In this document: in pieces, positions 1 through 8,327 of the stretch
How positions within the stretch are numbered: position 1 is the stretch's first letter
How the letters are laid out: every line of letters starts with the position of its first letter
Source: Leucobacter chromiireducens subsp. solipictus
Lineage (GTDB): Bacteria > Actinomycetota > Actinomycetes > Actinomycetales > Microbacteriaceae
Assembly (NCBI RefSeq): GCF_016758195.1
Contig: NZ_QYAC01000008.1
Span: 157,507 to 221,506, forward strand
Direction of reading: 5' to 3'
Length of the DNA stretch: 64,000 bases
Translations under genes and position numbers: made by a program
Notes under the pieces: model-generated
Told to the model about the DNA's origin: nothing
The model's input: only the letters and a program-made list of their open reading frames with translations
The model's database searches: none

Positions 1-1
1 G

Positions 2-3000
2 TTTGAGAACCCCGCGAACCCGAAGGTGGAGATCGCGCTCGACGTGAAGCGCCGCGCCTACCTCGTGTCCGAGCCGGACCGCGCGGTGCCGGATTCCAAC
101 GCGCAGTTCAGCGCGCCCGGGGAGTCGCCCACGGCACCCGGCGGCCTGTTCACGAACACGGTCGACGCGGAAGCCGAGAGCCACGTGAAGGTGCCCGTCG
201 CGGGCTCGCCTGACCCGCTCCCGCTCGTCGCGACGGACGAGGCGACCGACCAGGTGACCTACCTGGCGGGCGGCATTCAGGTCGCGGTGGAGAAGACCCC
301 GCGCGGCGCGCAGCAGCCGGGCGTGGTGATCCCGTTCACGCTGAAGACCACGAACACGGCACCGCGGTCCGACGACGAGCACGCGAACGAGGAGCTCGGG
401 ATCTCCGATCCCGTCATCGTCGACGTGCTCCCGATGGCGGACGGCCTGCCCCAGCTCGTGTTCGACCCCGACATGGAGGTCGAGAAGCGGTTCAGCTTCG
501 CCCTGGAAAACCGCATGGCACCCGAGCGCTCGGTGATGCCGGTCGATCCGGCGCAGATCAAGGTGGAGTATCTCGACGAGCACTTCGATCCGATCGCGGC
601 GGGCGCCGAGCCCGCGCACCTGCGCTTCACCTTCCCGGAGGGCACGGTCCTGTACCCGCAGGAGGCGTACACGATCACCGTGAACATGATGTTCCGGCCG
701 GGCGTGCTCGCGGGCGAGGAGCACAAGCTGGTGAACGCCTTCAGCGTCTCGAGCGACGAGCCCTTCACCGGCGGCTGCAACTTTGAGGAGGCCCCGCCCG
801 GGGTGCAGATCACCGAGTGTGGCACGGACACCGAGGTCTACCCGACCGAGGCGGGCGCGCTGCGCGGCAAGAAGTACGTGCGGGCGAACGACACGGGCCT
901 CGGCCTCGCGGACGTCCCGAACCCGAACGCCGGAAAGGCCTGCGTGCCGCAGTTCGGCGACGCGGACACCGGATACTCCTTCAACAACTGCGTGCCGATC
1001 ACGAAGCCGCTGGGCGTCGAGACCTGGCGCGAGGAGCTCCAGAACACGGGCACGCTCGAGATGGACACGGTCGTCACGATCGACTCGCTCCCGAAGCCCG
1101 ATGATCAGGGCGCGCTCGTGCTGCTGCCGCGCAAGTCGGAGTGGCAGCCGAGCTGGGTGGGGAACACCGCCGTCGTGACGGACGACGGATACCGCACGGA
1201 CGCTGCGCCCACGCAGTTCTACTCGAGCTCCGAGGACGCCGTGTGCAACGCCGACCTGAAGCCGACCCAGGAACAGTGTGTGGACTACTGGACGCCGATC
1301 CCGGCGGGTGCCAGCGAGGCGGAACTCGCCGCGCTGAACATCCGTCACGTGAAGACGGTGTTCGACTTCTCCGCGAACCCGCTGCAGCCGGGCGAACGTC
1401 TCGCCTACACCTTTGAGACCCGCACTCCGGCGCAGGCCCCGAAGATGACCGCCGACACCGTCGCCTGGAACTCCATCGCGGTGGGCGCACAGACCGTCGC
1501 CTCGGACGGCGTCACGAAGGCCAGCGTGCTCCCCACGGAGGGGCTGCGCGTCGGTGTGGCACTTGCCACCGGCCCGCTCGCCGTGCAGAAGACGGTGACC
1601 GGCCCCGGCGCGGAGTTCGCTCCGGAAACCTTCGACGTGCAGGTTGTCTGCACGGTCCCCGAACGCGAGGGCTCGATCGGCGGCGCCGTGACGCTCGATC
1701 CGATCACGCTCACGGTGCCGGCGGGCGAGACGGTGACGCTCGACGAGCAGTTCCCGTGGGGTGCCGAGTGCGAGCTGCAGGATGTTCCCGGTGCGAACGG
1801 CGAGACCTCGTCGCAGGCCGAGACGGTCACGATCGGGCGGGACACCGACCCCGTGCCCGTCGCGAAGCTGACGAACACGTATGAGCTGGGAGCCTTCACG
1901 GTCACCAAGGAGGTCGCGAACGGCGCGACGAACCAGGACGGTGAGGCGATCGACTACGGCGAGTTCCCGGTCGCGGCGGTCTGCACCTTCCTCGGCGAGG
2001 AGCTCCCGCTGGATCCCGCGGAGGCGACGCTGACCGCTGGCGGTACGGCGTGGCTCGTGGACCAGCTCCCGGTGGGGGCCGAGTGCACCCTGACCGAGAC
2101 GGACACGAAGCGCGGCGACGCGAGCCTCACCGTCAACGGTGCACCCGTGACGCCGAACGAGGACGGGTCCTGGACGTTCGTGATCGCCGACAGCGAGGCC
2201 GCCGTCGACCTGCAGCTCACGAACACCATGTCGCTCGGCGCGCTCGAGCTCGCGAAGCGCGTCGAGGGCGCGGGTGCGGCGGCGGTCGCCCCGGAGACCG
2301 TGTTCACCTTCGCGGTGGTCTGCACCCTTGACGGGCAGCCCGTGTACGACGGCACCGTTGAGCTGACGAAGGCCGAGGCGGATGCGGGCACAGTGAAGCG
2401 CATCGACACCCTGCCAACGGGGGCCGAGTGCGCGGTGACGGAGACCGGCACCGGCGGTGCGACGACGTCGGTCGTGACGCCGGATCCGGCCGACGGCCCC
2501 GTGGTGATCGAGACGCTCGAGGAGACCGTGCTGGTCTCCGCCGCGAACACCTACGACGCGGGCAGCTTGCACGTGACTAAGGAGATCACGGGTGCGGGCG
2601 CAGAGCGCTGGGGAACCGGACCGTTCGAGGTGTCGCTCGCCTGCGAGATCGGCGGCCAGCCGGTCACCGTGCCCGAGGGGGCGACCCGCCCGCTCACGGC
2701 GGAGACCGATTACGAGGCCGACTACACCGGCCTGCCGATCGGTGCCGCGTGTGAGCTCACGGAGACCGTGACGGGTGGCGCGACCTCCTCGGAGATCGTG
2801 ACCGCCGCGGGCGATCCGGTGGTCGAACCCGTCGTGATCGGAGCCGGCGACGCGCTTGCGCTCCGCGTGATCAACACCTTCGACGTCGGTGCGATCGAGG
2901 TCGAGAAGCGGATCACGGGCCCGGGGGCTGCGGAGGTCACCGACGCGGTGTTCACGGTCGCGCTGGCCTGCACCATCGACCGCGACGGGAAGACCGTCGA

Positions 3001-3403
3001 GATCGAGGTTCCGGATGGGGCCGAGCGCGAACTGTCGCGGGACGGCGGACTGACCGCCAGCTACGAGCAGCTCCCTGTGGGCGCGGCCTGTGAGCTGCGG
3101 GAGACCGAGGCCGGGGGTGCCGCCACGGTGAGCATCACGCCGAACCTCGGAGACCCGGCCGTGGGGGCTGTGACCGTCGCCGCCGGAGCTGCCGCGCAGC
3201 TCACCGTGGTGAACGAGTTCGCGGCCACTCCGGTGCCGCCGGTGGATCCGCCGACGCCCGGGACCCCGGGGACGATGCCCGGCCTCGTCACGACCGGTGG
3301 CGGCGCACTGACGCCGTGGCTGATCGGTGGCGGCGTGCTGCTGGTGCTGGGTGCCGGGCTGCTCGCCCTGCGCGCGCGACGCCGCACGGACGACACCGAG
3401 TAG
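2..3403 (+). CDS. Cell-wall surface protein with five DUF5979-type repeats (5' partial)
   Basis: The reading frame is open from base 2, so the true start lies before the window. The first about 1.5 kb encodes an extracellular beta-rich region with few cysteines. It is followed by five degenerate repeats starting near 1571, 1889, 2237, 2561 and 2888. Each opens with a G-x-[LFI]-x-V-x-K pattern and contains a 'VxCT/ACE' strand and an 'LPxGAxCxLxET' segment, typical of DUF5979 (Cna-B-like) domains of actinobacterial surface proteins. The C-terminus has a Pro-rich linker, an LVTTG pentapeptide resembling a class-E sortase signal, one membrane segment and an RARRR tail. I infer a sortase-anchored adhesin or pilin-like protein; the ligand is unknown. 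The next gene is kdp, separated by a strong terminator. Confidence 0.85.
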   Translation, partial: FENPANPKVEIALDVKRRAYLVSEPDRAVPDSNAQFSAPGESPTAPGGLFTNTVDAEAESHVKVPVAGSPDPLPLVATDEATDQVTYLAGGIQVAVEKTPRGAQQPGVVIPFTLKTTNTAPRSDDEHANEELGISDPVIVDVLPMADGLPQLVFDPDMEVEKRFSFALENRMAPERSVMPVDPAQIKVEYLDEHFDPIAAGAEPAHLRFTFPEGTVLYPQEAYTITVNMMFRPGVLAGEEHKLVNAFSVSSDEPFTGGCNFEEAPPGVQITECGTDTEVYPTEAGALRGKKYVRANDTGLGLADVPNPNAGKACVPQFGDADTGYSFNNCVPITKPLGVETWREELQNTGTLEMDTVVTIDSLPKPDDQGALVLLPRKSEWQPSWVGNTAVVTDDGYRTDAAPTQFYSSSEDAVCNADLKPTQEQCVDYWTPIPAGASEAELAALNIRHVKTVFDFSANPLQPGERLAYTFETRTPAQAPKMTADTVAWNSIAVGAQTVASDGVTKASVLPTEGLRVGVALATGPLAVQKTVTGPGAEFAPETFDVQVVCTVPEREGSIGGAVTLDPITLTVPAGETVTLDEQFPWGAECELQDVPGANGETSSQAETVTIGRDTDPVPVAKLTNTYELGAFTVTKEVANGATNQDGEAIDYGEFPVAAVCTFLGEELPLDPAEATLTAGGTAWLVDQLPVGAECTLTETDTKRGDASLTVNGAPVTPNEDGSWTFVIADSEAAVDLQLTNTMSLGALELAKRVEGAGAAAVAPETVFTFAVVCTLDGQPVYDGTVELTKAEADAGTVKRIDTLPTGAECAVTETGTGGATTSVVTPDPADGPVVIETLEETVLVSAANTYDAGSLHVTKEITGAGAERWGTGPFEVSLACEIGGQPVTVPEGATRPLTAETDYEADYTGLPIGAACELTETVTGGATSSEIVTAAGDPVVEPVVIGAGDALALRVINTFDVGAIEVEKRITGPGAAEVTDAVFTVALACTIDRDGKTVEIEVPDGAERELSRDGGLTASYEQLPVGAACELRETEAGGAATVSITPNLGDPAVGAVTVAAGAAAQLTVVNEFAATPVPPVDPPTPGTPGTMPGLVTTGGGALTPWLIGGGVLLVLGAGLLALRARRRTDDTE

Positions 3404-3416
3404 TCCGCAGCAGTGA

Positions 3417-3463
3417 CGCCGGTGGGCGGTGCCTCCTGAGGGGGGCACCGCCCACCGGCGTTT
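3417..3463 (+). terminator. Intrinsic terminator after the surface protein
   Basis: A 17-bp perfect inverted repeat (arms 3417-3433 and 3444-3460, 10-nt loop) is followed by TTTCT. It starts 13 bp after the stop codon. Confidence 0.85.
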
Positions 3464-3486
3464 CTGGGGTCCCGGGCGTGAGGAAA

Positions 3487-3529
3487 CCGTAAGGATCCGC
3501 GGGCGCACGGGCCGCGCCCGTATGGATTC
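3487..3529 (+). promoter_or_regulatory. Direct repeat upstream of kdp, candidate operator
   Basis: CCGTAAGGATCC at 3487-3498 and CCGTATGGATTC at 3518-3529 are two near-identical boxes in the same orientation, exactly 31 bp apart (about three helical turns). They lie about 110 bp upstream of the first kdp peptide. They could be binding sites for KdpE, which is encoded at the end of the operon; this is inference from position only. Confidence 0.4.
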
Positions 3530-3636
3530 CGTGAGGGGGTCTCCCGGGGGCCGCTCAGGGGTGATGCACTGAGGTCAGCGCCCGGTTCGGGCGCTCCGCG
3601 GGACCGCCCGCGGCGGTTCTTCGATCGGAGCTTCTC

Positions 3637-3720
3637 GTGCTCGACGTCGTGTATCTCCTCGGCGCCCTCGCCCTCTTCGCCCTCGTGGCGCTGGTGGGGA
3701 AGGCGGTGGAGAAGCTGTGA
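3637..3720 (+). CDS. 27-aa hydrophobic peptide upstream of kdpF
   Basis: A GTG start at 3637 is preceded by GGAG (3627-3630). It encodes a 27-residue single-helix peptide with sequence [18 protein letters not shown] in its middle and the basic/acidic end KAVEKL. Its stop overlaps the kdpF start (GTGA at 3717-3720), which argues for translational coupling. It is too short for usual gene callers. KdpF itself is a 29-residue lipid-like stabiliser of the KdpABC complex, so this peptide may be a second membrane-embedded accessory subunit. Similar short frames in front of kdpF are, to my knowledge, found in other actinobacteria, but I cannot search here. Confidence 0.6.
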   Translation: MLDVVYLLGALALFALVALVGKAVEKL

Positions 3721-3806
3721 TCATTCTGGAAGCGCTCGCCGCGCTGCTGGGCCTCGGGGCCATCGCCTATCTGGTGTGTGCCCTCGTGAAGCCGGAGCGG
3801 TTCTGA
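3717..3806 (+). CDS. kdpF: KdpF, small subunit of the potassium-transporting ATPase
   Basis: A 29-residue, single-membrane-span peptide with the characteristic KdpF ending ALVKPERF. It starts with GTG overlapping the preceding peptide stop by 4 bp, and its TGA shares a base with the ATG of kdpA (TGATG at 3804-3808). KdpF stabilises the KdpFABC complex in the cell membrane. The length and composition match the family. Confidence 0.85.
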   Translation: MIILEALAALLGLGAIAYLVCALVKPERF

Positions 3807-5479
3807 TGGCCTGGCTCGGATTTCTCGCCACGGTCGGGACGCTGATCCTGATCCTCGCGATCACGTACCGTCCCCTGGGCGACTACATGGCGTGGGTGTA
3901 CACGAGCGGCCGCGACTGGGCGGTCGAGCGTGGCCTGTACCGGGTGATCGGGGTGGACCCGAAGCGTGGGCAGTCGTGGCAGGCCTACCTGCGGGCCGTG
4001 CTCGCGTTCTCCCTGGTCGGCGTCCTGGTGCTGTACCTCCTGCAGCGCACGCAGCAGTGGCTCCCGGCCTCGCTGGGGCTCCCGCCCGTCCCGGAGGGGA
4101 TCGCGTTCAACACCGCGATCTCCTTCGTGGCCAACACGAACTGGCAGGCCTACTCGCCGGAGGCGACCGTCGGATACGCCGTGCAGTGTGCCGGGCTCGC
4201 GGTGCAGAACTTCGTCTCGGCGGCCACCGGCATCGCGGTCGCCATCGCGCTGGTGCGCGGCTTCGCCGCGCGTCGATCCGGCACGATCGGCAACTTCTGG
4301 GTCGACCTGATTCGCGGCACCGTGCGGATCCTGCTGCCGATCTCGGTGCTGGGGGCGCTGGTGCTGCTCGCGGGCGGCGTGATCCAGAACCTCGCCGGAT
4401 TCACCGAGGTGTCCACGCTCGCGGGGGCGACGCAGCAGCTTCCGGGCGGCCCGGTCGCCTCGCAGGAGGCGATCAAGCTGCTCGGAACCAATGGCGGCGG
4501 CTTCTTCAACGCGAACTCGGCGCACCCCTTCGAGAACCCCGCGGGCTGGACCAACCTGGTGCAGATCCTGCTGATCCTGCTGATCCCGTTCGCGCTCCCG
4601 CGCACCCTGGGCCGGATGGTGGGCGATCGCCGTCAGGGCCTCGCGATCCTCGCGGTCATGGCCACGCTCGCCCTCGTTTCGGTGACGGCGCTGACGGCGT
4701 TCGAACTCGCCGGGAACGGCACCGGTCCGCAGCTCGCCGGCGGAGCGCTCGAGGGAAAGGAACTGCGCTTCGGGATCGTCGGATCGACGATCTTCGGTTC
4801 CGCCTCGACGCTCACTTCCACGGGCGCGGTGAACGCCATGCACGATTCCTTCACCGCGCTCGGCGGCATGATGCCGATGCTCAACATGATGCTCGGCGAG
4901 ATCGCCCCGGGCGGCGTCGGATCCGGGCTGTACGGCATGCTGATCGTCGCGATCATCGCGGTGTTCGTCGCCGGGCTGCTCGTGGGCCGCACTCCCGAGT
5001 ACCTCGGGAAGAAGATCGGACCGCGCGAGATGAAGCTGGCGAGCCTGTACATCCTGGTGATGCCGGTGCTGGTCCTCGTGGGCGTCTCCCTGAGCTTCGC
5101 GATCCCCGGCGTGCGGGAGAGCGTGGTCGGCGAGTCGATCGCGAACCCCGGCGTGCACGGGCTCTCCGAGGTGATCTACGCGTTTGCCTCGGGGGCGAAC
5201 AACAACGGCTCCGCCTTCGCGGGGCTCACCGCGAGCACCCCGTGGTTCACGGCCGCGATCGGGGTCGCGATGCTGCTCGGACGCTTCATCCCCATCGCCC
5301 TCGTGCTGGCGCTCGCCGGCTCGCTCGCGGCCCAGGATGCCGTGCCCGCAACCGCGGGCACGCTGCAGACGCACCGGCCTCTTTTCGTCGGCCTCATGGC
5401 CGGCACCGCGGTGCTCGTCACCGCCCTCGTATTCTTCCCGATCTTGACGCTGGGGCCCCTGGCGGAAGGGCTGAGGTAA
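3806..5479 (+). CDS. kdpA: KdpA, potassium-translocating subunit
   Basis: A 557-residue polytopic membrane protein, the usual KdpA length. It is the channel-like subunit that selects and conducts K+ in the KdpFABC P-type ATPase. Selectivity-filter-like segments are visible: NTNWQ near residue 110, [20 protein letters not shown] in the middle, [10 protein letters not shown] and later [11 protein letters not shown]. The ATG at 3806 was chosen because it is coupled to the kdpF stop; an upstream in-frame ATG at 3776 would lie inside kdpF. The kdpB start follows 3 bp after the stop. Confidence 0.96.
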   Translation: MAWLGFLATVGTLILILAITYRPLGDYMAWVYTSGRDWAVERGLYRVIGVDPKRGQSWQAYLRAVLAFSLVGVLVLYLLQRTQQWLPASLGLPPVPEGIAFNTAISFVANTNWQAYSPEATVGYAVQCAGLAVQNFVSAATGIAVAIALVRGFAARRSGTIGNFWVDLIRGTVRILLPISVLGALVLLAGGVIQNLAGFTEVSTLAGATQQLPGGPVASQEAIKLLGTNGGGFFNANSAHPFENPAGWTNLVQILLILLIPFALPRTLGRMVGDRRQGLAILAVMATLALVSVTALTAFELAGNGTGPQLAGGALEGKELRFGIVGSTIFGSASTLTSTGAVNAMHDSFTALGGMMPMLNMMLGEIAPGGVGSGLYGMLIVAIIAVFVAGLLVGRTPEYLGKKIGPREMKLASLYILVMPVLVLVGVSLSFAIPGVRESVVGESIANPGVHGLSEVIYAFASGANNNGSAFAGLTASTPWFTAAIGVAMLLGRFIPIALVLALAGSLAAQDAVPATAGTLQTHRPLFVGLMAGTAVLVTALVFFPILTLGPLAEGLR

Positions 5480-5482
5480 CAC

Positions 5483-7663
5483 ATGTCAACGCTCACTCAC
5501 ACCCCCGAGCAGGCGCGGCGAGAGGCCGCCGAGCAGGCGGCCGCCGTGCGCGCCGCAGCGAAGCCCGCGAAGACGCTCACCTGGGTGCAGGTGCGTGCCG
5601 CGCTTCCCGACGCGCTGCGCAAGCTCCACCCGCGCGCGCAGTGGCGCAACCCGGTCATGCTGATCGTCTGGGTTGGGGCGGCGCTCACCACCGTGCTCGC
5701 CGTCGCGGAACCGTTCCTCGGCGGGCCGCAGGCCTCCGGCGGCTCCTCGATCCCGTGGTCGTTTACGGGCATCATCGCGGTGTGGCTCTGGCTCACGGTG
5801 CTCTTCGCGAACCTCGCGGAATCGATCGCGGAGGGGCGCGGCAAAGCGCAGGCGAACTCGCTCCGGCAGACGCGCACCAGCACCACGGCGCGCAGGCTCC
5901 TCGGCTATGACCCGGCGGGGGATCCCGCGGCGGAGCGGGCCGAGACCGCTGAGGTGTCCTCTGCCGAACTGCGGCCCGGCGACGTGGTGGTGGTGGTCGC
6001 CGGGGAGCCGATCCCGGGCGATGGGGACATCGTGTGGGGCATCGCCTCCGTGGACGAGTCGGCGATCACCGGCGAATCCGCGCCCGTGGTGCGTGAGTCC
6101 GGGGGTGACCGCTCGGCGGTGACCGGCGGCACACGGGTGCTGTCGGACCGCATCGTGGTGCAGATCACCGCGAAGCCGGGGGAGACCTTCGTCGATCGCA
6201 TGATCGCCCTCGTGGAGGGGGCCGCGCGGCAGCGTACGCCCAACGAGATCGCGCTGAACATCCTGCTCGCGGCACTGTCGATCGTCTTTGTGACGGTCAC
6301 GCTGACGTTCGGCCCCATCGCCTCGTTCGCCGCGGCACCCGTGAGCATCACGGTGCTCGTCGCGCTGCTCGTGTGCCTGATCCCCACCACGATCGGCGCG
6401 CTGCTCTCCGCGATCGGCATCGCGGGCATGGATCGGCTGGTGCAGCGCAACGTGCTCGCCATGTCGGGCCGCGCCGTGGAGGCCGCCGGTGACGTCACGA
6501 CGCTGCTGCTCGACAAGACCGGCACCATCACCTACGGCAACCGTCGGGCGAGCGAGTTCGTGGCGCTCGGGGGCGTGCGCGACGCGGAGTTCGTGGCGGC
6601 AGCGTCGCGCTCCTCGCTCGCGGACCCCACGCCCGAGGGCACCTCGATCGTCGATCTGGCACAGCTCCAGGGGGTGCAGGTGGCGACCGACCCCGAGGCC
6701 GTCGTGGTCCCGTTCACCGCGCAGACCCGCATGTCCGGCCTGGACTTCGCGGATGGCGGGCAGCTGCGCAAGGGTGCCGGATCCGCGGTGACCGCGTGGC
6801 TCGAGAAGGGCGGGGCACCGATCCCCGCCGGAGACGCGGCCGAGATGCGCGCCGCGGTCGAGCGCATCTCGCAGTCCGGCGGCACCCCGCTGGTGGTGGC
6901 GGAACGGCGGGCGGACGGCTCGGCCCGGCTGCTCGGCGTCATCCACCTGAAAGACGTCGTGAAGGAGGGCCTCACCGAGCGCTTCCGGGAGCTGCGCGCG
7001 ATGGGGATCCGCACCGTGATGGTGACCGGCGACAACCCGCTCACGGCCGCGGCCATCGCGACCGAGGCGGGTGTGGACGACTTCCTCGCGGAGGCCACCC
7101 CCGAAGACAAGCTGGCCTACATTCGCCGCGAACAGGATGGCGGGCGACTCGTCGCCATGACGGGCGACGGCACGAACGACGCCCCGGCGCTCGCGCAGGC
7201 CGACGTGGGCGTCGCGATGAACACGGGCACCTCCGCCGCGAAAGAGGCCGGCAATATGGTCGACCTCGACTCTGACCCCACGAAGCTCATCGATATCGTG
7301 GCGATCGGCAAGCAGCTCCTCATCACCCGCGGCGCGCTCACGACGTTCTCGATCGCAAACGACGTCGCGAAGTATTTCGCGATCATTCCGGCGCTGTTCA
7401 TGGGCGTCTTCCCCGGGCTCGGGGTGCTGAACATCATGGGGCTGCACTCGCCCGCCTCCGCGGTGCTCTCCGCGGTGATCTTCAACGCCCTGGTGATCGT
7501 GTTCCTCGTGCCGCTCGCGCTGCGCGGCGTGACGTATCGGCCGGCAACCGCGGCGAAGCTGCTGGGCCGCAACCTCGCCATCTACGGGCTGGGCGGGATC
7601 GTGACCCCGTTTCTCGGGATCTGGCTCATCGACCTGCTGGTCCGCCTCATCCCCGGGTTCTAG
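5483..7663 (+). CDS. kdpB: KdpB, catalytic P-type ATPase subunit
   Basis: A 726-residue P-type ATPase that hydrolyses ATP to drive K+ uptake. It carries the actuator TGES loop ([12 protein letters not shown]), the phosphorylation motif DKTGT with aspartate 344, [10 protein letters not shown], and the hinge [20 protein letters not shown]. The family is usually near 680 to 700 residues; the extra length is an Ala/Arg-rich N-terminal tail of about 40 residues ([20 protein letters not shown]). It starts 3 bp after kdpA. Confidence 0.97.
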   Translation: MSTLTHTPEQARREAAEQAAAVRAAAKPAKTLTWVQVRAALPDALRKLHPRAQWRNPVMLIVWVGAALTTVLAVAEPFLGGPQASGGSSIPWSFTGIIAVWLWLTVLFANLAESIAEGRGKAQANSLRQTRTSTTARRLLGYDPAGDPAAERAETAEVSSAELRPGDVVVVVAGEPIPGDGDIVWGIASVDESAITGESAPVVRESGGDRSAVTGGTRVLSDRIVVQITAKPGETFVDRMIALVEGAARQRTPNEIALNILLAALSIVFVTVTLTFGPIASFAAAPVSITVLVALLVCLIPTTIGALLSAIGIAGMDRLVQRNVLAMSGRAVEAAGDVTTLLLDKTGTITYGNRRASEFVALGGVRDAEFVAAASRSSLADPTPEGTSIVDLAQLQGVQVATDPEAVVVPFTAQTRMSGLDFADGGQLRKGAGSAVTAWLEKGGAPIPAGDAAEMRAAVERISQSGGTPLVVAERRADGSARLLGVIHLKDVVKEGLTERFRELRAMGIRTVMVTGDNPLTAAAIATEAGVDDFLAEATPEDKLAYIRREQDGGRLVAMTGDGTNDAPALAQADVGVAMNTGTSAAKEAGNMVDLDSDPTKLIDIVAIGKQLLITRGALTTFSIANDVAKYFAIIPALFMGVFPGLGVLNIMGLHSPASAVLSAVIFNALVIVFLVPLALRGVTYRPATAAKLLGRNLAIYGLGGIVTPFLGIWLIDLLVRLIPGF

Positions 7664-7706
7664 CGCTCGCCGCAGCCCACACGTCACACGGAACAGAGAG
7701 AAGATC

Positions 7707-8327
7707 ATGAACGCACACTCCCGCACCGCCGGGAAAACCCTCGCCGTCGCGGTCCGCGCGCTGCTCGCCTGCACCCTGCTGCTCGGGGTCGGGTACACCG
7801 CCGTGATCACGGGGCTCGGCCAGCTGGTCTTCCCGGCTCAGGCGAACGGTTCGGTGCTCACCGGCCCGGACGGCGCGGTTGTCGGGTCGGCCCTGATCGG
7901 GCAGCCCTTCACCGACCCGAGCGGTGAGCCGCTGCCGCAGTACTTCCAGCCGCGCCCCTCCGCCGCCGGCGAGGGGTACGACGGTGCTGCATCCTCCGGC
8001 TCGAACTGGGGGCCGGAACACCCGGACTTCGTGGCCGCGGTGGCCGAGCGGCGCGCCGAGATCGCCGCGCGCGACGGGGTGCCCGAGCACGCGATCCCCG
8101 CGGACGCCGTGACCGCGTCGGCCTCCGGCCTCGACCCGCACATCAGCCCGGAGTACGCCGCGCTGCAGGTGCCACGGATCGCCGCGGAGCGAGGGATCCC
8201 CGAAGCCGAGCTGCGCGAGCTCGTGGCCGCGCACGTCGAGGCCCCGGATCTCGGGTTCCTCGGTTCCGAACGAATCAACGTGCTCCGGCTTAATCTAGAG
8301 CTTGACGAACGGGAGGCCGCGGCATGA
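7707..8327 (+). CDS. kdpC: KdpC, K+-transporting ATPase subunit C
   Basis: A 206-residue protein with one N-terminal membrane helix (ALLACTLLLGVGYTAVITGLG) and a periplasm-side domain. It contains family motifs such as GSALIGQPFTDP, YFQPRPSA, SGSNWGPEHPDF and SGLDPHISPEYAALQVPRIA. KdpC assists KdpA/KdpB assembly and ATP affinity. It lies 43 bp after kdpB and overlaps the kdpD start by 4 bp (ATGA). Confidence 0.96.
   Translation: MNAHSRTAGKTLAVAVRALLACTLLLGVGYTAVITGLGQLVFPAQANGSVLTGPDGAVVGSALIGQPFTDPSGEPLPQYFQPRPSAAGEGYDGAASSGSNWGPEHPDFVAAVAERRAEIAARDGVPEHAIPADAVTASASGLDPHISPEYAALQVPRIAAERGIPEAELRELVAAHVEAPDLGFLGSERINVLRLNLELDEREAAA

Noticed and set aside
3767..5482. A 571-codon minus-strand frame opposite kdpA
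   Set aside because: Composition (Arg, Gly, Asp, His, Gln repeats) shows a shadow of kdpA; similar shadows lie opposite kdpB, hyuB and the M13 peptidase gene.
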